NCBI GenBank assembly: GCA_900546695.1
Contig: URDX01000007.1
Coordinates: 17,206 to 81,205 of the forward strand
Direction: 5' to 3'
Length of the DNA stretch: 64,000 nt
Source: an uncultured Eubacteriales bacterium
Lineage (GTDB): Bacteria > Bacillota > Clostridia > Oscillospirales > CAG-272
Made by a program: the position numbers and the translations under genes. Of the stretch, positions 16,792-24,235 are shown in pieces (positions within the stretch are counted from its first letter, which is position 1; every line of letters starts with the position of its first letter). The notes beneath the pieces were generated by a model that was not told where the DNA came from, did no database searches, and worked only from the letters and a program-made list of their open reading frames with translations.

Positions 16792-18205
16792 ATGATTCGT
16801 GATATTTCTCCTTTATTGAAATTTCTTTCGCTAATCTTGCGTATAAATTGTCATCGTATGTTTGCATATTCAAGCATAAAACTAATGAAATATTGATAAT
16901 ACTCCTCTGTAATTCACAAAATTCATTGTCAGGGTGAGTTATGTCACCATTTTTCATTAGTGAATTATAATAACAATCCCCTCCGCACAAATATCTTATA
17001 TCGCAATCTTTACATTGTTCGATGCTGTCAACGGTTATACCTTCAAAAAATTTAAGATTAACTTTCTTTGATGCCAAATCACCAATTATAAAGTCTGAAT
17101 ATCCGACAAGACTATCACATGGATAAATAGTCCCATCCGGGCAAATTGTCATTTTATTGATTCCTGCATTGCACCTTTGCCAAACTAGACTTCCAAGAAT
17201 AATTCTCTTAATCAATTGTCCAAATTGATCATTATCATTAATAATCATTCTGAGGAAGGTTAAATCTTTCTCCTTAAATGTTGCCAGTAAAAACTTTGAT
17301 AATTTTTTATACTCACAAACAATTTTCTCAATACAATATTCTCCTTTGCTACGCACTAGACGTATCTGCACACTTTTAAATCCTAAACTATACAAATGAT
17401 TAATTATACTAACAAAATCACAATTTTCGTTTGTTGCTGCACACAAGCCCCATATATGTTTAAATTTTTTGCTAACATTTTTATTACTTTGTATAAGCTT
17501 TATCCCCTTAACCACAGTGTCATACGTACCTCTCCCATCAGCAAATACTCTGTTAGAATCATTATCGTCTTTTTCACCATCAAGGCTTATACCTATAGAC
17601 ACATTATGAGCACTTAAATATTCGATTATTTCGTCAGTTAAAAGCGAGGCATTTGTACACAACCATATGGATATATTTTTCCCGGTTTGAGCACTAATGC
17701 TCTCACAATATTCAATAGTTTCTCTGATGATTGGGAAGCCCAACAACGGTTCGCCACCGCTCACAAAATCTATTCTGTATTGTTTCGCGTTCGGAAAAAA
17801 GTCATAAAAAAAGCAAGACAACATTTTCAACAAATTTTCTTTAGTAAATGCCCTTTCAACGCCGCCAAAGCAATCACCATGATTTCCAAAGCAATATCTA
17901 CACCTAAAGTTACAACTATACACAGGGGCAAATGACAAATATGCAACGTCATTTTGAAAAATATTTTTCTTGACAATAGTATAATATTTTCGAGAAATCA
18001 TACCGCAACATATTAATTCTTCAATATATTCATTTTCCTCATCATTCAATACTTGCCCATAAAGATATTTTTTTATTATAAAATATATTCTTTTAGTCAG
18101 TTGTACAAGCGCCCCATTTGTCAAATTATACATATAGAAATCTTGATTATAAGAAAACAAATAATAGTTGTCTTTTAAATCATCGTTATTATTAATATAC
18201 TCCAT
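16784..18205 (-). CDS. radical SAM/SPASM peptide maturase
   Basis: About 473 residues from the ATG at 18205, supported by AGGTGA; a longer open frame upstream would run through the carrier-protein gene and is not used. N-terminal residues 1-85 resemble an RRE. The radical SAM motif is CNFRCRYC (Cys98, 102, 105), then DFVSGGEPLLG. The SPASM domain is complete: Cys345, 355, 363, CKDCDIRYLCGGDC (398, 401, 407, 411) and Cys430. This is the layout of enzymes that make sactipeptides, ranthipeptides and related products. Its start overlaps the carrier-like gene by 14 bases and its end overlaps the next radical SAM gene, so the three are coupled. Low GC compared with the flanks. Confidence 0.9.
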   Translation of the reverse strand: MEYINNNDDLKDNYYLFSYNQDFYMYNLTNGALVQLTKRIYFIIKKYLYGQVLNDEENEYIEELICCGMISRKYYTIVKKNIFQNDVAYLSFAPVYSCNFRCRYCFGNHGDCFGGVERAFTKENLLKMLSCFFYDFFPNAKQYRIDFVSGGEPLLGFPIIRETIEYCESISAQTGKNISIWLCTNASLLTDEIIEYLSAHNVSIGISLDGEKDDNDSNRVFADGRGTYDTVVKGIKLIQSNKNVSKKFKHIWGLCAATNENCDFVSIINHLYSLGFKSVQIRLVRSKGEYCIEKIVCEYKKLSKFLLATFKEKDLTFLRMIINDNDQFGQLIKRIILGSLVWQRCNAGINKMTICPDGTIYPCDSLVGYSDFIIGDLASKKVNLKFFEGITVDSIEQCKDCDIRYLCGGDCYYNSLMKNGDITHPDNEFCELQRSIINISLVLCLNMQTYDDNLYARLAKEISIKEKYHESYG

Positions 18206-18506
18206 TTTGACCGTCACCTGCCTTATTATCGACGATTCGTTTTGAATCCAACAGATAATCATATAGGTCTTGGATAGTGTTGATTTCAATATCGAATTCA
18301 AAAGTAATATCATACAATTCTTCTACTCGAACAATCAATTCAACAAAATCTATGGAAGACAAATCCAAACTATCCGTGCCAACTCCATAGCCAAGATGAG
18401 TATTAAGAGTAATTGGCATCCATAAATTATCCACTTCAAATATTTTCTTTAATATTGACTCAATATCAATTAAAAAATCCTCAACCTGAACCACGTTATT
18501 ATCCAT
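18192..18506 (-). CDS. acyl-carrier-like protein in RiPP operon
   Basis: 104 residues, carrier-protein fold pattern with IESILKKIFEV in helix I, then LSSIDFVELIVRVEELYDI. Ser51 stands where the phosphopantetheine Ser is expected, but the residue before it is Ser instead of the usual Asp, so modification is not certain. It overlaps the radical SAM gene downstream by 14 bases. It lies behind the precursor candidate and an attenuator hairpin. Carrier proteins are unusual partners for radical SAM RiPP enzymes; with the BtrH-like protein at 14369 they suggest an acylation step. Confidence 0.75.
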   Translation of the reverse strand: MDNNVVQVEDFLIDIESILKKIFEVDNLWMPITLNTHLGYGVGTDSLDLSSIDFVELIVRVEELYDITFEFDIEINTIQDLYDYLLDSKRIVDNKAGDGQNGVY

Positions 18507-18590
18507 TGCTCCACCTTTATTTTATATACTTCATAAACCCATACTGTTCATCCGGATATGAAAAAATTGTTTAATATTAACATTAGTAAT

Positions 18591-18649
18591 ATTCCCCCTT
18601 CAAATTAAGAGAATAATATGTACTCAACTTTAATTTTTGAAGGGGGAAT
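18591..18649 (-). terminator. attenuator-like hairpin after precursor gene
   Basis: A 14-bp perfect stem ATTCCCCCTTCAAA/TTTGAAGGGGGAAT with a loop of about 31 bases, followed on the minus strand by AT-rich sequence with T-runs. Between precursor and enzyme genes, such a stem usually lowers read-through so that much more precursor than enzyme is made, and protects the short mRNA. Confidence 0.75.
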
Positions 18650-18703
18650 GTCAGCGAACATGGAATCAGTCATTAATAACATTTGACTGTTTATTCATTC
18701 CCG

Positions 18704-18820
18704 TTAGCATTTCTTATACCCGGCTGCATGCTTCGTACTCCCGGCGCAACAACAATGTGCAACAATCACAATTTCCTTAAGAAGTTTCTTGGAAATCGGT
18801 CTGCCCTTTTTGGTCTTCAT
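18704..18820 (-). CDS. candidate Cys-rich RiPP precursor, 38 residues
   Basis: A short gene with an ideal ribosome site (AAGGAGG, eight bases before ATG at 18820) in an otherwise empty gap of the radical SAM operon. The product has a basic leader-like first half (MKTKKGRPISKKLLKE), a short hydrophobic stretch (IVIVA) and a C-terminal core HCCCAGSTKHAAGYKKC with Cys23-25 and Cys38. Neighbours fit a RiPP pathway: two ABC exporters and a soluble signal-peptidase-like protein upstream, a stem-loop directly downstream, then carrier protein and two radical SAM enzymes. I do not recognise the peptide family. The Cys residues could take part in thioether links, with cleavage near AH/CCC, but that is inference. 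Confidence 0.8.
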   Translation of the reverse strand: MKTKKGRPISKKLLKEIVIVAHCCCAGSTKHAAGYKKC

Positions 18821-18939
18821 ACTCTAAACCTCCTTTCGTAACCTTTTATGTCAATCGATTTCCTGCCTTTTAAGGTTAAACCGATATAACACGCCAATCT
18901 GTAACAAATTTACACAACTGTATCCGGAGAATTTTAATA

Positions 18940-19209
18940 TTACTCAATTACTCTTCCGATAATTTTATCTACACGAACAGCAAAGCTATCCGGTTCGAGA
19001 CAATTGTCGCCCTTTGTTTTTATAAATGAATAACCATTTCTTGTGTTAATCACCTTAATGATTCGATGACAAATAATCAATTCACCGACTTTAAATACAA
19101 CAATATCATCCGGATACACTTTCCCGTCTTTTACAGCTTCCACTTTATACATGTTGCCATTCTGCAGCGTTGGCAGCATGCTATCCCCTTTCGCAATGAT
19201 ATACACCAC
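18940..19209 (-). CDS. soluble SipW-like (S26B) peptidase
   Basis: 89 residues, far shorter than membrane signal peptidases and without a transmembrane segment. It has all boxes of the ER/SipW type: GDSMLPTL with Ser10, VVFK, ICHRII with His48 in place of the bacterial Lys, and KTKGDNCLEPD. So a Ser-His enzyme is expected. The start is GTG at 19209 behind GAGGGA. It lies between the ABC pair and the precursor candidate, which suggests it removes the leader peptide. A broken relative is at 11176 in the other ABC/ACP module. A phage-type LexA/S24 origin is less likely because no DNA-binding part exists. Confidence 0.82.
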   Translation of the reverse strand: MVYIIAKGDSMLPTLQNGNMYKVEAVKDGKVYPDDIVVFKVGELIICHRIIKVINTRNGYSFIKTKGDNCLEPDSFAVRVDKIIGRVIE

Positions 19210-19235
19210 TATCCCTCACATTTCGCAAAAATGGA

Positions 19236-20828
19236 TCAATTTTTGGACTCAATCAGCACACGTTTATCTGCGCACTCCGTAAGCGACGGCCGATGTGTTA
19301 TAAACAAAATCGTTTTGTCGCTGTCTTTAATATACCTCTCGACCGTTTTTATCGCCCTGGCATCCAGATTATTTTCCGGTTCATCCAGAAAAACAACGGG
19401 CGAATCCTTAACAATTGCACGGATAAGTGATATCTTTTGTTTTTCGCCGCCCGACAGCTCATTACCGCCGCAGGTGACCGCCCTATCATAGAGATAAGAT
19501 ATTTCAAATCTGTCGAGCAGCATTTTCACGGTCGAATCATCTATTGAGGGATTTGCGATTTTAATATTATCAGGAACGCTGCCGCTGAACAGATACGGAT
19601 CCTGCGGAGCATAGGCAACCATCGCACGCAGATCCGTGATGCTGAGATCCGACATACTTTTGCCGCTCAAGCTTATACTTCCCTTATAATTATCAATAAA
19701 CCCCAGCAAGATTTTTAAAAGCGTAGACTTTCCGCTTCCGTTGTCGCCGCATATTGCGACCTTATCTCCTGCGTTCACGAGAAAAGACAGGGATTTTATC
19801 ACCTGCTTATCCCCATAAGAAAAGCTCAGCTGCGAAACGGAAAGGTCGTTAAACTCACCGATATGCTCGCCGCCCGTGCTTTCCTCATCGTTATAAAAGA
19901 ATTCGAGCCTTTCCGCGATATTGTCTATGATTGGGATCTCACGAACGATCTCGTTTATTCTTCCGATAATGGAATTAAGCACGGAATAATATCCCATCAT
20001 CGCGGTAATTGCACCCAAAGAAATATCGCCCCTCGCCGCAAGATATGTACCTACGAACAGAACAACGAGCAGACAGCCGTTATCCACAAATGAGTTTACG
20101 AATTTAGAGCCGAGGGAAAGACGCATGCTCTTTTTCTGCGTGTTTTGAAAAAACGAGCGATAGAGCTTATCAAGGAGCCCGAGATACTTATCCCCCACCC
20201 CCATAAAAACTACATTGCACGGTCTTTCGCATATCTCCGTCTCATAGGAATGAACTCTCGATGTATACTCTCTATCCTCCTTGTGATATTTTCGCACATA
20301 CTTATTGGTCAGTATGGGAACAACAAATTTCACCAGCGAGACCGACACCGTTATAACGGTATAGCTAATGCTTATGCGAGTGACGTTTATCAAAAGATAG
20401 ATCAGCGTAGACGGTATGGCAAGTCCCATGGATATAACATTATTAAGCTCCTGCCACAGATCATTCGGATCCTCATCGAGCCTCACAAGCATATCACCCG
20501 CATCTATTTTTGAAGCGGATACAAAATTCTTGCCGAGAAATTTGGATAATACCGTTCTGTCATGCGCCAGAGAATTCCTGACGAGAATTATGTCCTCGAC
20601 ATAATAGACGGCGGGTATGACCAAAACCGTTATAACAAGAGCCCGCGCTAATGAAAGGACATTTTCAAGCCCGGCGGGAATATCGAGCGAAAAGACGGCA
20701 TCGGTGAATTTTCCGAACACCCCCGAAGAAAACACGGACAAAACTCCGCTCAAGCTCGTTATTATCGTGTCAAGTAAAATCGGAAACCACACAAATTTAA
20801 AGACATCTCTGTATATTTTACTTTTCAC
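19236..20828 (-). CDS. ABC half-exporter of RiPP operon (subunit 2)
   Basis: 530 residues from a GTG that overlaps the preceding ABC gene by 11 bases. Membrane domain to about residue 300, then NBD with Walker A GDNGSGKST near 361, signature LSGGEKQKISLIRAI, Walker B VVFLDEP and H-loop ITHRPS. The D-loop reads NNLD instead of SALD. It is about 70-80 residues shorter than the other exporters of the island. With its overlapping partner it most likely forms a heterodimer that exports the mature peptide made by the downstream enzymes. Confidence 0.92.
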   Translation of the reverse strand: MKSKIYRDVFKFVWFPILLDTIITSLSGVLSVFSSGVFGKFTDAVFSLDIPAGLENVLSLARALVITVLVIPAVYYVEDIILVRNSLAHDRTVLSKFLGKNFVSASKIDAGDMLVRLDEDPNDLWQELNNVISMGLAIPSTLIYLLINVTRISISYTVITVSVSLVKFVVPILTNKYVRKYHKEDREYTSRVHSYETEICERPCNVVFMGVGDKYLGLLDKLYRSFFQNTQKKSMRLSLGSKFVNSFVDNGCLLVVLFVGTYLAARGDISLGAITAMMGYYSVLNSIIGRINEIVREIPIIDNIAERLEFFYNDEESTGGEHIGEFNDLSVSQLSFSYGDKQVIKSLSFLVNAGDKVAICGDNGSGKSTLLKILLGFIDNYKGSISLSGKSMSDLSITDLRAMVAYAPQDPYLFSGSVPDNIKIANPSIDDSTVKMLLDRFEISYLYDRAVTCGGNELSGGEKQKISLIRAIVKDSPVVFLDEPENNLDARAIKTVERYIKDSDKTILFITHRPSLTECADKRVLIESKN

Positions 20829-22404
20829 GTATGACCCGTCCTTCCCCTACCTCATAAACCGTTTTCGCAAGATCCGTCAAACTTTCCTCGTGAGTTATGA
20901 TGATCGTTCCGCGTGTGCGCTCAGAGAGCAGCCTGCGAAGGATATCACAGCCGTTTTTATCAAGAGAATTTGTCGGCTCATCCAGAATCATCAGTTGTGG
21001 GTCGCATGCAAACGCCAGTGAAAGAAATACCTTCTTTCTCTCTCCGCCCGACAGACTCCCTATCGTCTGTGACAATATACCCTCGCCGATATTAAACATA
21101 CCTAAAACAGCGAACGCCGTCTCTGATGCAGCCTCATCGAGAACCATGCCAAACAGCTCCCCGGGTGTCAGATTATACGGCGGATCTTCCTGCGTCAGAT
21201 AGAATATCTTGTGCGGAAAGTTGTCGTAACCGATATCCTTCGGCGCTACTCCGCCGACGCATATATCTCCCCCATCGCAGTTGACTATCCCCAGCAGCAG
21301 CCTTACTATTGTGGATTTTCCCGCGCCGTTCACGCCCCTGAAAACCGTAATGCCATCCGAGTCAATGCTAAGATCCGCTTCATTCAATATCTGCTTATCG
21401 CCTAAAGTACAAGAAACCTTCTTAAACCGTACGTCTGTATTATCCGACAGCAGGTCGTTCTTTTTGCTTTCCGCGCCGAATCGCGACATTCTTTTCTCTG
21501 CAACACGGACAAGCTCAAATTCGGGAATCAGACCGAACATCGAGCTTACAGATGAATACAGACTTCCCGACAAAGCGATAGCCTGTATCCCGGCTTCGAC
21601 GGTAATGTGCTTCGTAATAACAAACAGCCCGACAATGGCATATGTACCGTATGTCAAGGCATTTGAAACAACGCCCGATATGGCAGTCTCCGTGCGATAT
21701 GTCGCCTGAAGCCTATCGGCGATCTTTCGCATTTTGCGATGCAGAAGCTTCATCCGCCCCATAGACCATGCGGTAAGATCAAATAATTTTATCGTTGCAA
21801 AGCCGTTGTAACACTCCAATGCGCAGTTTGAAATCTGACCTTCCGTCTCCTTGCAGCTCGTATCCAGCTTCCCGCAAAAGAACCTGATATACAGCGGCGG
21901 AATGATCTGAATAACCGAAACGCCCAGCATTATGCCCGCAAGTATCGGAAATTGAATACACAAATATGTCAGATAAGCCACTATCGTGACAACGGTGGAA
22001 ATAAGAGAAGGGTACAGATCTACGTACTTAGATGTGACCTTCCCGAAATCGCTGTTTAATACTACCCCGGCTTCGCCTGCCGTAGAACGATACAAAAAAT
22101 CAAGCGGAGATGATAAGTACCGTTTGTATAAAAGCATCTTGCATGTATGAAGAGAATTTGAGACCTTTTTTTGATACAGATAACCCGTAACAAGGTCAAA
22201 TATATTAAACACCAAAAGAATCGCTAAAATCGTCAGGCTGTTGTTTATAACCTCGCGATAATCACCGCGTGTGGCGGAATCCACCACATCAGCCATCAAT
22301 CTTGCATTTACTATCCCGATCGGCACTGACACAAGCTTTAATAATGTCGATGCAACGCTCACGGGCTTTAAAACAGAGAAAAATATATCTTTTGTTCTTT
22401 CCAT
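20818..22404 (-). CDS. ABC half-exporter of RiPP operon (subunit 1)
   Basis: 528 residues from ATG at 22404 (AAGGCGG upstream; the in-frame TTG just before is not needed). Membrane domain, then NBD with Walker A GVNGAGKST near residue 358, signature LSGGERKKVFLSLAF, Walker B LMILDEP and H-loop ITHEES, where the usual His-Arg is His-Glu. The sequence around the signature differs from all other exporters here, as often in heterodimers with one weaker ATP site. It is the first gene of the proposed peptide operon, behind the repeat at 22430 and the broken small gene at 22607. Confidence 0.92.
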   Translation of the reverse strand: MERTKDIFFSVLKPVSVASTLLKLVSVPIGIVNARLMADVVDSATRGDYREVINNSLTILAILLVFNIFDLVTGYLYQKKVSNSLHTCKMLLYKRYLSSPLDFLYRSTAGEAGVVLNSDFGKVTSKYVDLYPSLISTVVTIVAYLTYLCIQFPILAGIMLGVSVIQIIPPLYIRFFCGKLDTSCKETEGQISNCALECYNGFATIKLFDLTAWSMGRMKLLHRKMRKIADRLQATYRTETAISGVVSNALTYGTYAIVGLFVITKHITVEAGIQAIALSGSLYSSVSSMFGLIPEFELVRVAEKRMSRFGAESKKNDLLSDNTDVRFKKVSCTLGDKQILNEADLSIDSDGITVFRGVNGAGKSTIVRLLLGIVNCDGGDICVGGVAPKDIGYDNFPHKIFYLTQEDPPYNLTPGELFGMVLDEAASETAFAVLGMFNIGEGILSQTIGSLSGGERKKVFLSLAFACDPQLMILDEPTNSLDKNGCDILRRLLSERTRGTIIITHEESLTDLAKTVYEVGEGRVIREK

Positions 22405-22429
22405 CAAAACCGCCTTTGAAATATGGATA

Positions 22430-22530
22430 TCTCGCTGCAGCTCGGGTCTGCATTGCTGCGAAAGATACGAAGATGTGAAGGATATGAAGGATATGAAAGA
22501 AAAGACAGACCCTAAAGCCCACCTCTTTAT
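22430..22530 (-). repeat. intergenic repeat, copy 2 (pair with 13230)
   Basis: Nearly identical to 13230-13345, with a duplicated GAAGGATAT unit (22478-22496 region). It lies between the frameshifted small gene and the first ABC gene of the peptide operon. Confidence 0.8.
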
Positions 22531-22606
22531 TCGGATAGCAAGTCTCCGTGCAACCCCAGTTATTTTTTTATATCGCCATGTATTTGCCTAAGGTACATTT
22601 CACGTC

Positions 22607-22733
22607 TCAGAATACATCTTTCTTAGCTTCCCTTTCACATGCATATTTTTTGTACAGCACCTCGCTTACTTCCGCTTCCCGTGCAAAATCTCTCGTACAA
22701 CTTTTCATTTTTCTCCTTCGTATGCTTATCCAT
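22607..22733 (-). pseudogene. frameshifted relative of the repeat-protein gene
   Basis: It starts MDKHTKEKNEKLYERF like the protein at 13821 (MDMHTAEKKKELYERY) and has the same leader and ribosome site. A run of four T's (near 22690) shifts the frame; removing one T restores ERFAREAE and continues to YKKYACEREAKKDVF and a stop at 22607. Thus it is a one-unit, unexpanded copy, broken by one base or read through by frameshifting. In frame as it stands, the product is 32 residues and ends at a TGA after about 22636. Confidence 0.7.
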
Positions 22734-22800
22734 AACAGTACCTCCTACTTTTGCAGACCGATACACGGCTCGGTATTTTTTATACGTTTTCGGCAATGTT

Positions 22801-22835
22801 CTGTCGCGAAATGAGCAAATGTCACTTCGCAACGG
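22801..22835 (-). promoter_or_regulatory. conserved leader hairpin, copy 2
   Basis: CCGTTGCGAA pairs with TTCGCGACAG around a 15-base loop, homologous to 13890-13924. Stem positions that differ between the copies mostly change on both sides. Confidence 0.65.
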
Positions 22836-22944
22836 TTACGAATCGACGCAATTATCAGGCTATAACTTTCCTCACGATTCACACTTGCGCTCTGCCACAG
22901 ATGACTTGGAAGGGTATCAAATCCCCGTATTCATTTCGTTTGAT

Positions 22945-23180
22945 TTATTATAACACAATTTCAGTTTTTGTGCTGATTTTGGCGTGAAACGTATCAATTT
23001 TGTCCTGAAATGCACCTTTTTGTAAATCGCAGGAAATCGCGTGTTTTTTTTACGGGATTTTCACACCATTTTATAGGAATCTTTGCGTAGCTGCGAGAGG
23101 AGAATTCCGTCTTTAAATTCCCCTCCCCGCTGCGAAAAGCGCCCGCGCAAAAAAGCCAGCCTCTGCAGCCTGCCTTTTCA
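22945..23180 (-). repeat. terminator-promoter intergenic module, copy 3
   Basis: Third copy of the module at 10606 and 14028: terminator hairpin at 23149-23179 behind the ABC remnant, and a TATAAT promoter (22947-22952) with a weak -35 (TCAGCA, 22971-22976) for the frameshifted gene and perhaps the whole peptide operon. Confidence 0.78.
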
Positions 23181-23276
23181 GAACGCCTTCAACAGCGGTA
23201 TTATTTTTCCTCGTCGGCGTTATACTCCCCCGTCGCTGTTATGCTTCCGCATCGCCGTTATACTTTCACGTCGCCG

Positions 23277-23879
23277 TTATACTTCCTCGTCGTACAATCT
23301 TTTCTTTATCTCAAACAGTCTCTTATACTCGCCGTCGGCTTCCATCAATTCCTTATGGGAGCCCTCTTCGCAGATAACTCCATCCTTCAAGTGAATGATT
23401 TTATCGGTCGTGACAGCGCATGAAAGGTTATGCGACACGATAATACAGGTTCTTGTTTTACTTATATCGCGTATCCCGCGAACGACCTGTTCTTCCGTTT
23501 CCGTATCAATAGCGCTTGTCGGCTCATCAAGGATTATCACACCCGAATCCTTGATGATGGATCTGTAGAGCTTTATTCGCTGCTTCTCCCCTCCCGACGG
23601 TTCTACGCCGTTTGGATACAGATATGTCAGCAATACGGTATCTAAATGATTGGGATATTTATTTACAATGCTGTCAAACCACTCATAATCTCCCGCCTTA
23701 TACTTAGCTTGCAGCCCTTCATCTCCGAAAAACACATTCTCTCTGAGCGTTATCGGCAGGAGATTGCAATCCTGAAACATACTTCTATCATGTGCCATAA
23801 CAAAAGCAAAGCATTTATCGCTGATTATCTTGACGGGTATCATCGGCTTCGTATTTGCGCGCTTGGCAAATTCGGCCAT
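23277..23879 (-). pseudogene. ABC exporter remnant (partial NBD)
   Basis: 200 residues covering only the second half of an NBD: Q-loop MFQDCNLLPITLREN, signature PSGGEKQRIKLYRSI, Walker B VIILDEP, SAID and H-loop VSHNLS. No Walker A and no membrane domain are present in any frame upstream, where the DNA turns AT-rich and non-coding. It cannot bind ATP by itself and is best seen as the 3' remnant of a lost exporter gene. It still has a terminator of the module type behind it. Confidence 0.85.
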
Positions 23880-24152
23880 TATTATTCAAGAGTTTACTTT
23901 CTGCTAAGACTATAGCATATTTTCGCTTTTTGGTCAATATAAACGTATTAATTCGCACTAAAAAATATGCGTATTCGCGCTTTTTTGTCGAAAACAGGTA
24001 TTTTTTGTAACCGTAATTGATGGCGCGTGTTCTATACATGATCAACAATATTTTAAATAACTTCAACAATTTTTATCAAGCAACACCAGGTTATTTACAC
24101 CACATAATATTATACCTCAACTCTCTCCGCAAGCGTTATTATTACATAATCA
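23880..24152. other. AT-rich intergenic region between ABC genes
   Basis: No gene supported. Runs such as TTTTTTGTCGAAAACAGG and a direct repeat AATATGCG/CGTATTCGCGCTTTTT occur. It separates the minus-strand ABC remnant from the plus-strand ABC pair. Confidence 0.5.
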
Positions 24153-24181
24153 TTGACGAAATGCGGAAAATGTGTTATCCT
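24153..24181 (+). promoter_or_regulatory. sigma-A promoter of plus-strand ABC pair
   Basis: -35 TTGACG (24153-24158), 17-base spacer, -10 TATCCT (24176-24181), about 55 bases before the ATG at 24236. Confidence 0.65.
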
Positions 24182-24235
24182 TATACATGAAAAATCCACG
24201 ATTCGATAATTTCTCCGAAAAAACAGAAGGTACAC

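Noticed and set aside
18206..18313. Longer N-terminus for the second radical SAM protein
   Set aside because: It would overlap the carrier-like gene almost to its middle, and AGGTGA supports the ATG at 18205.
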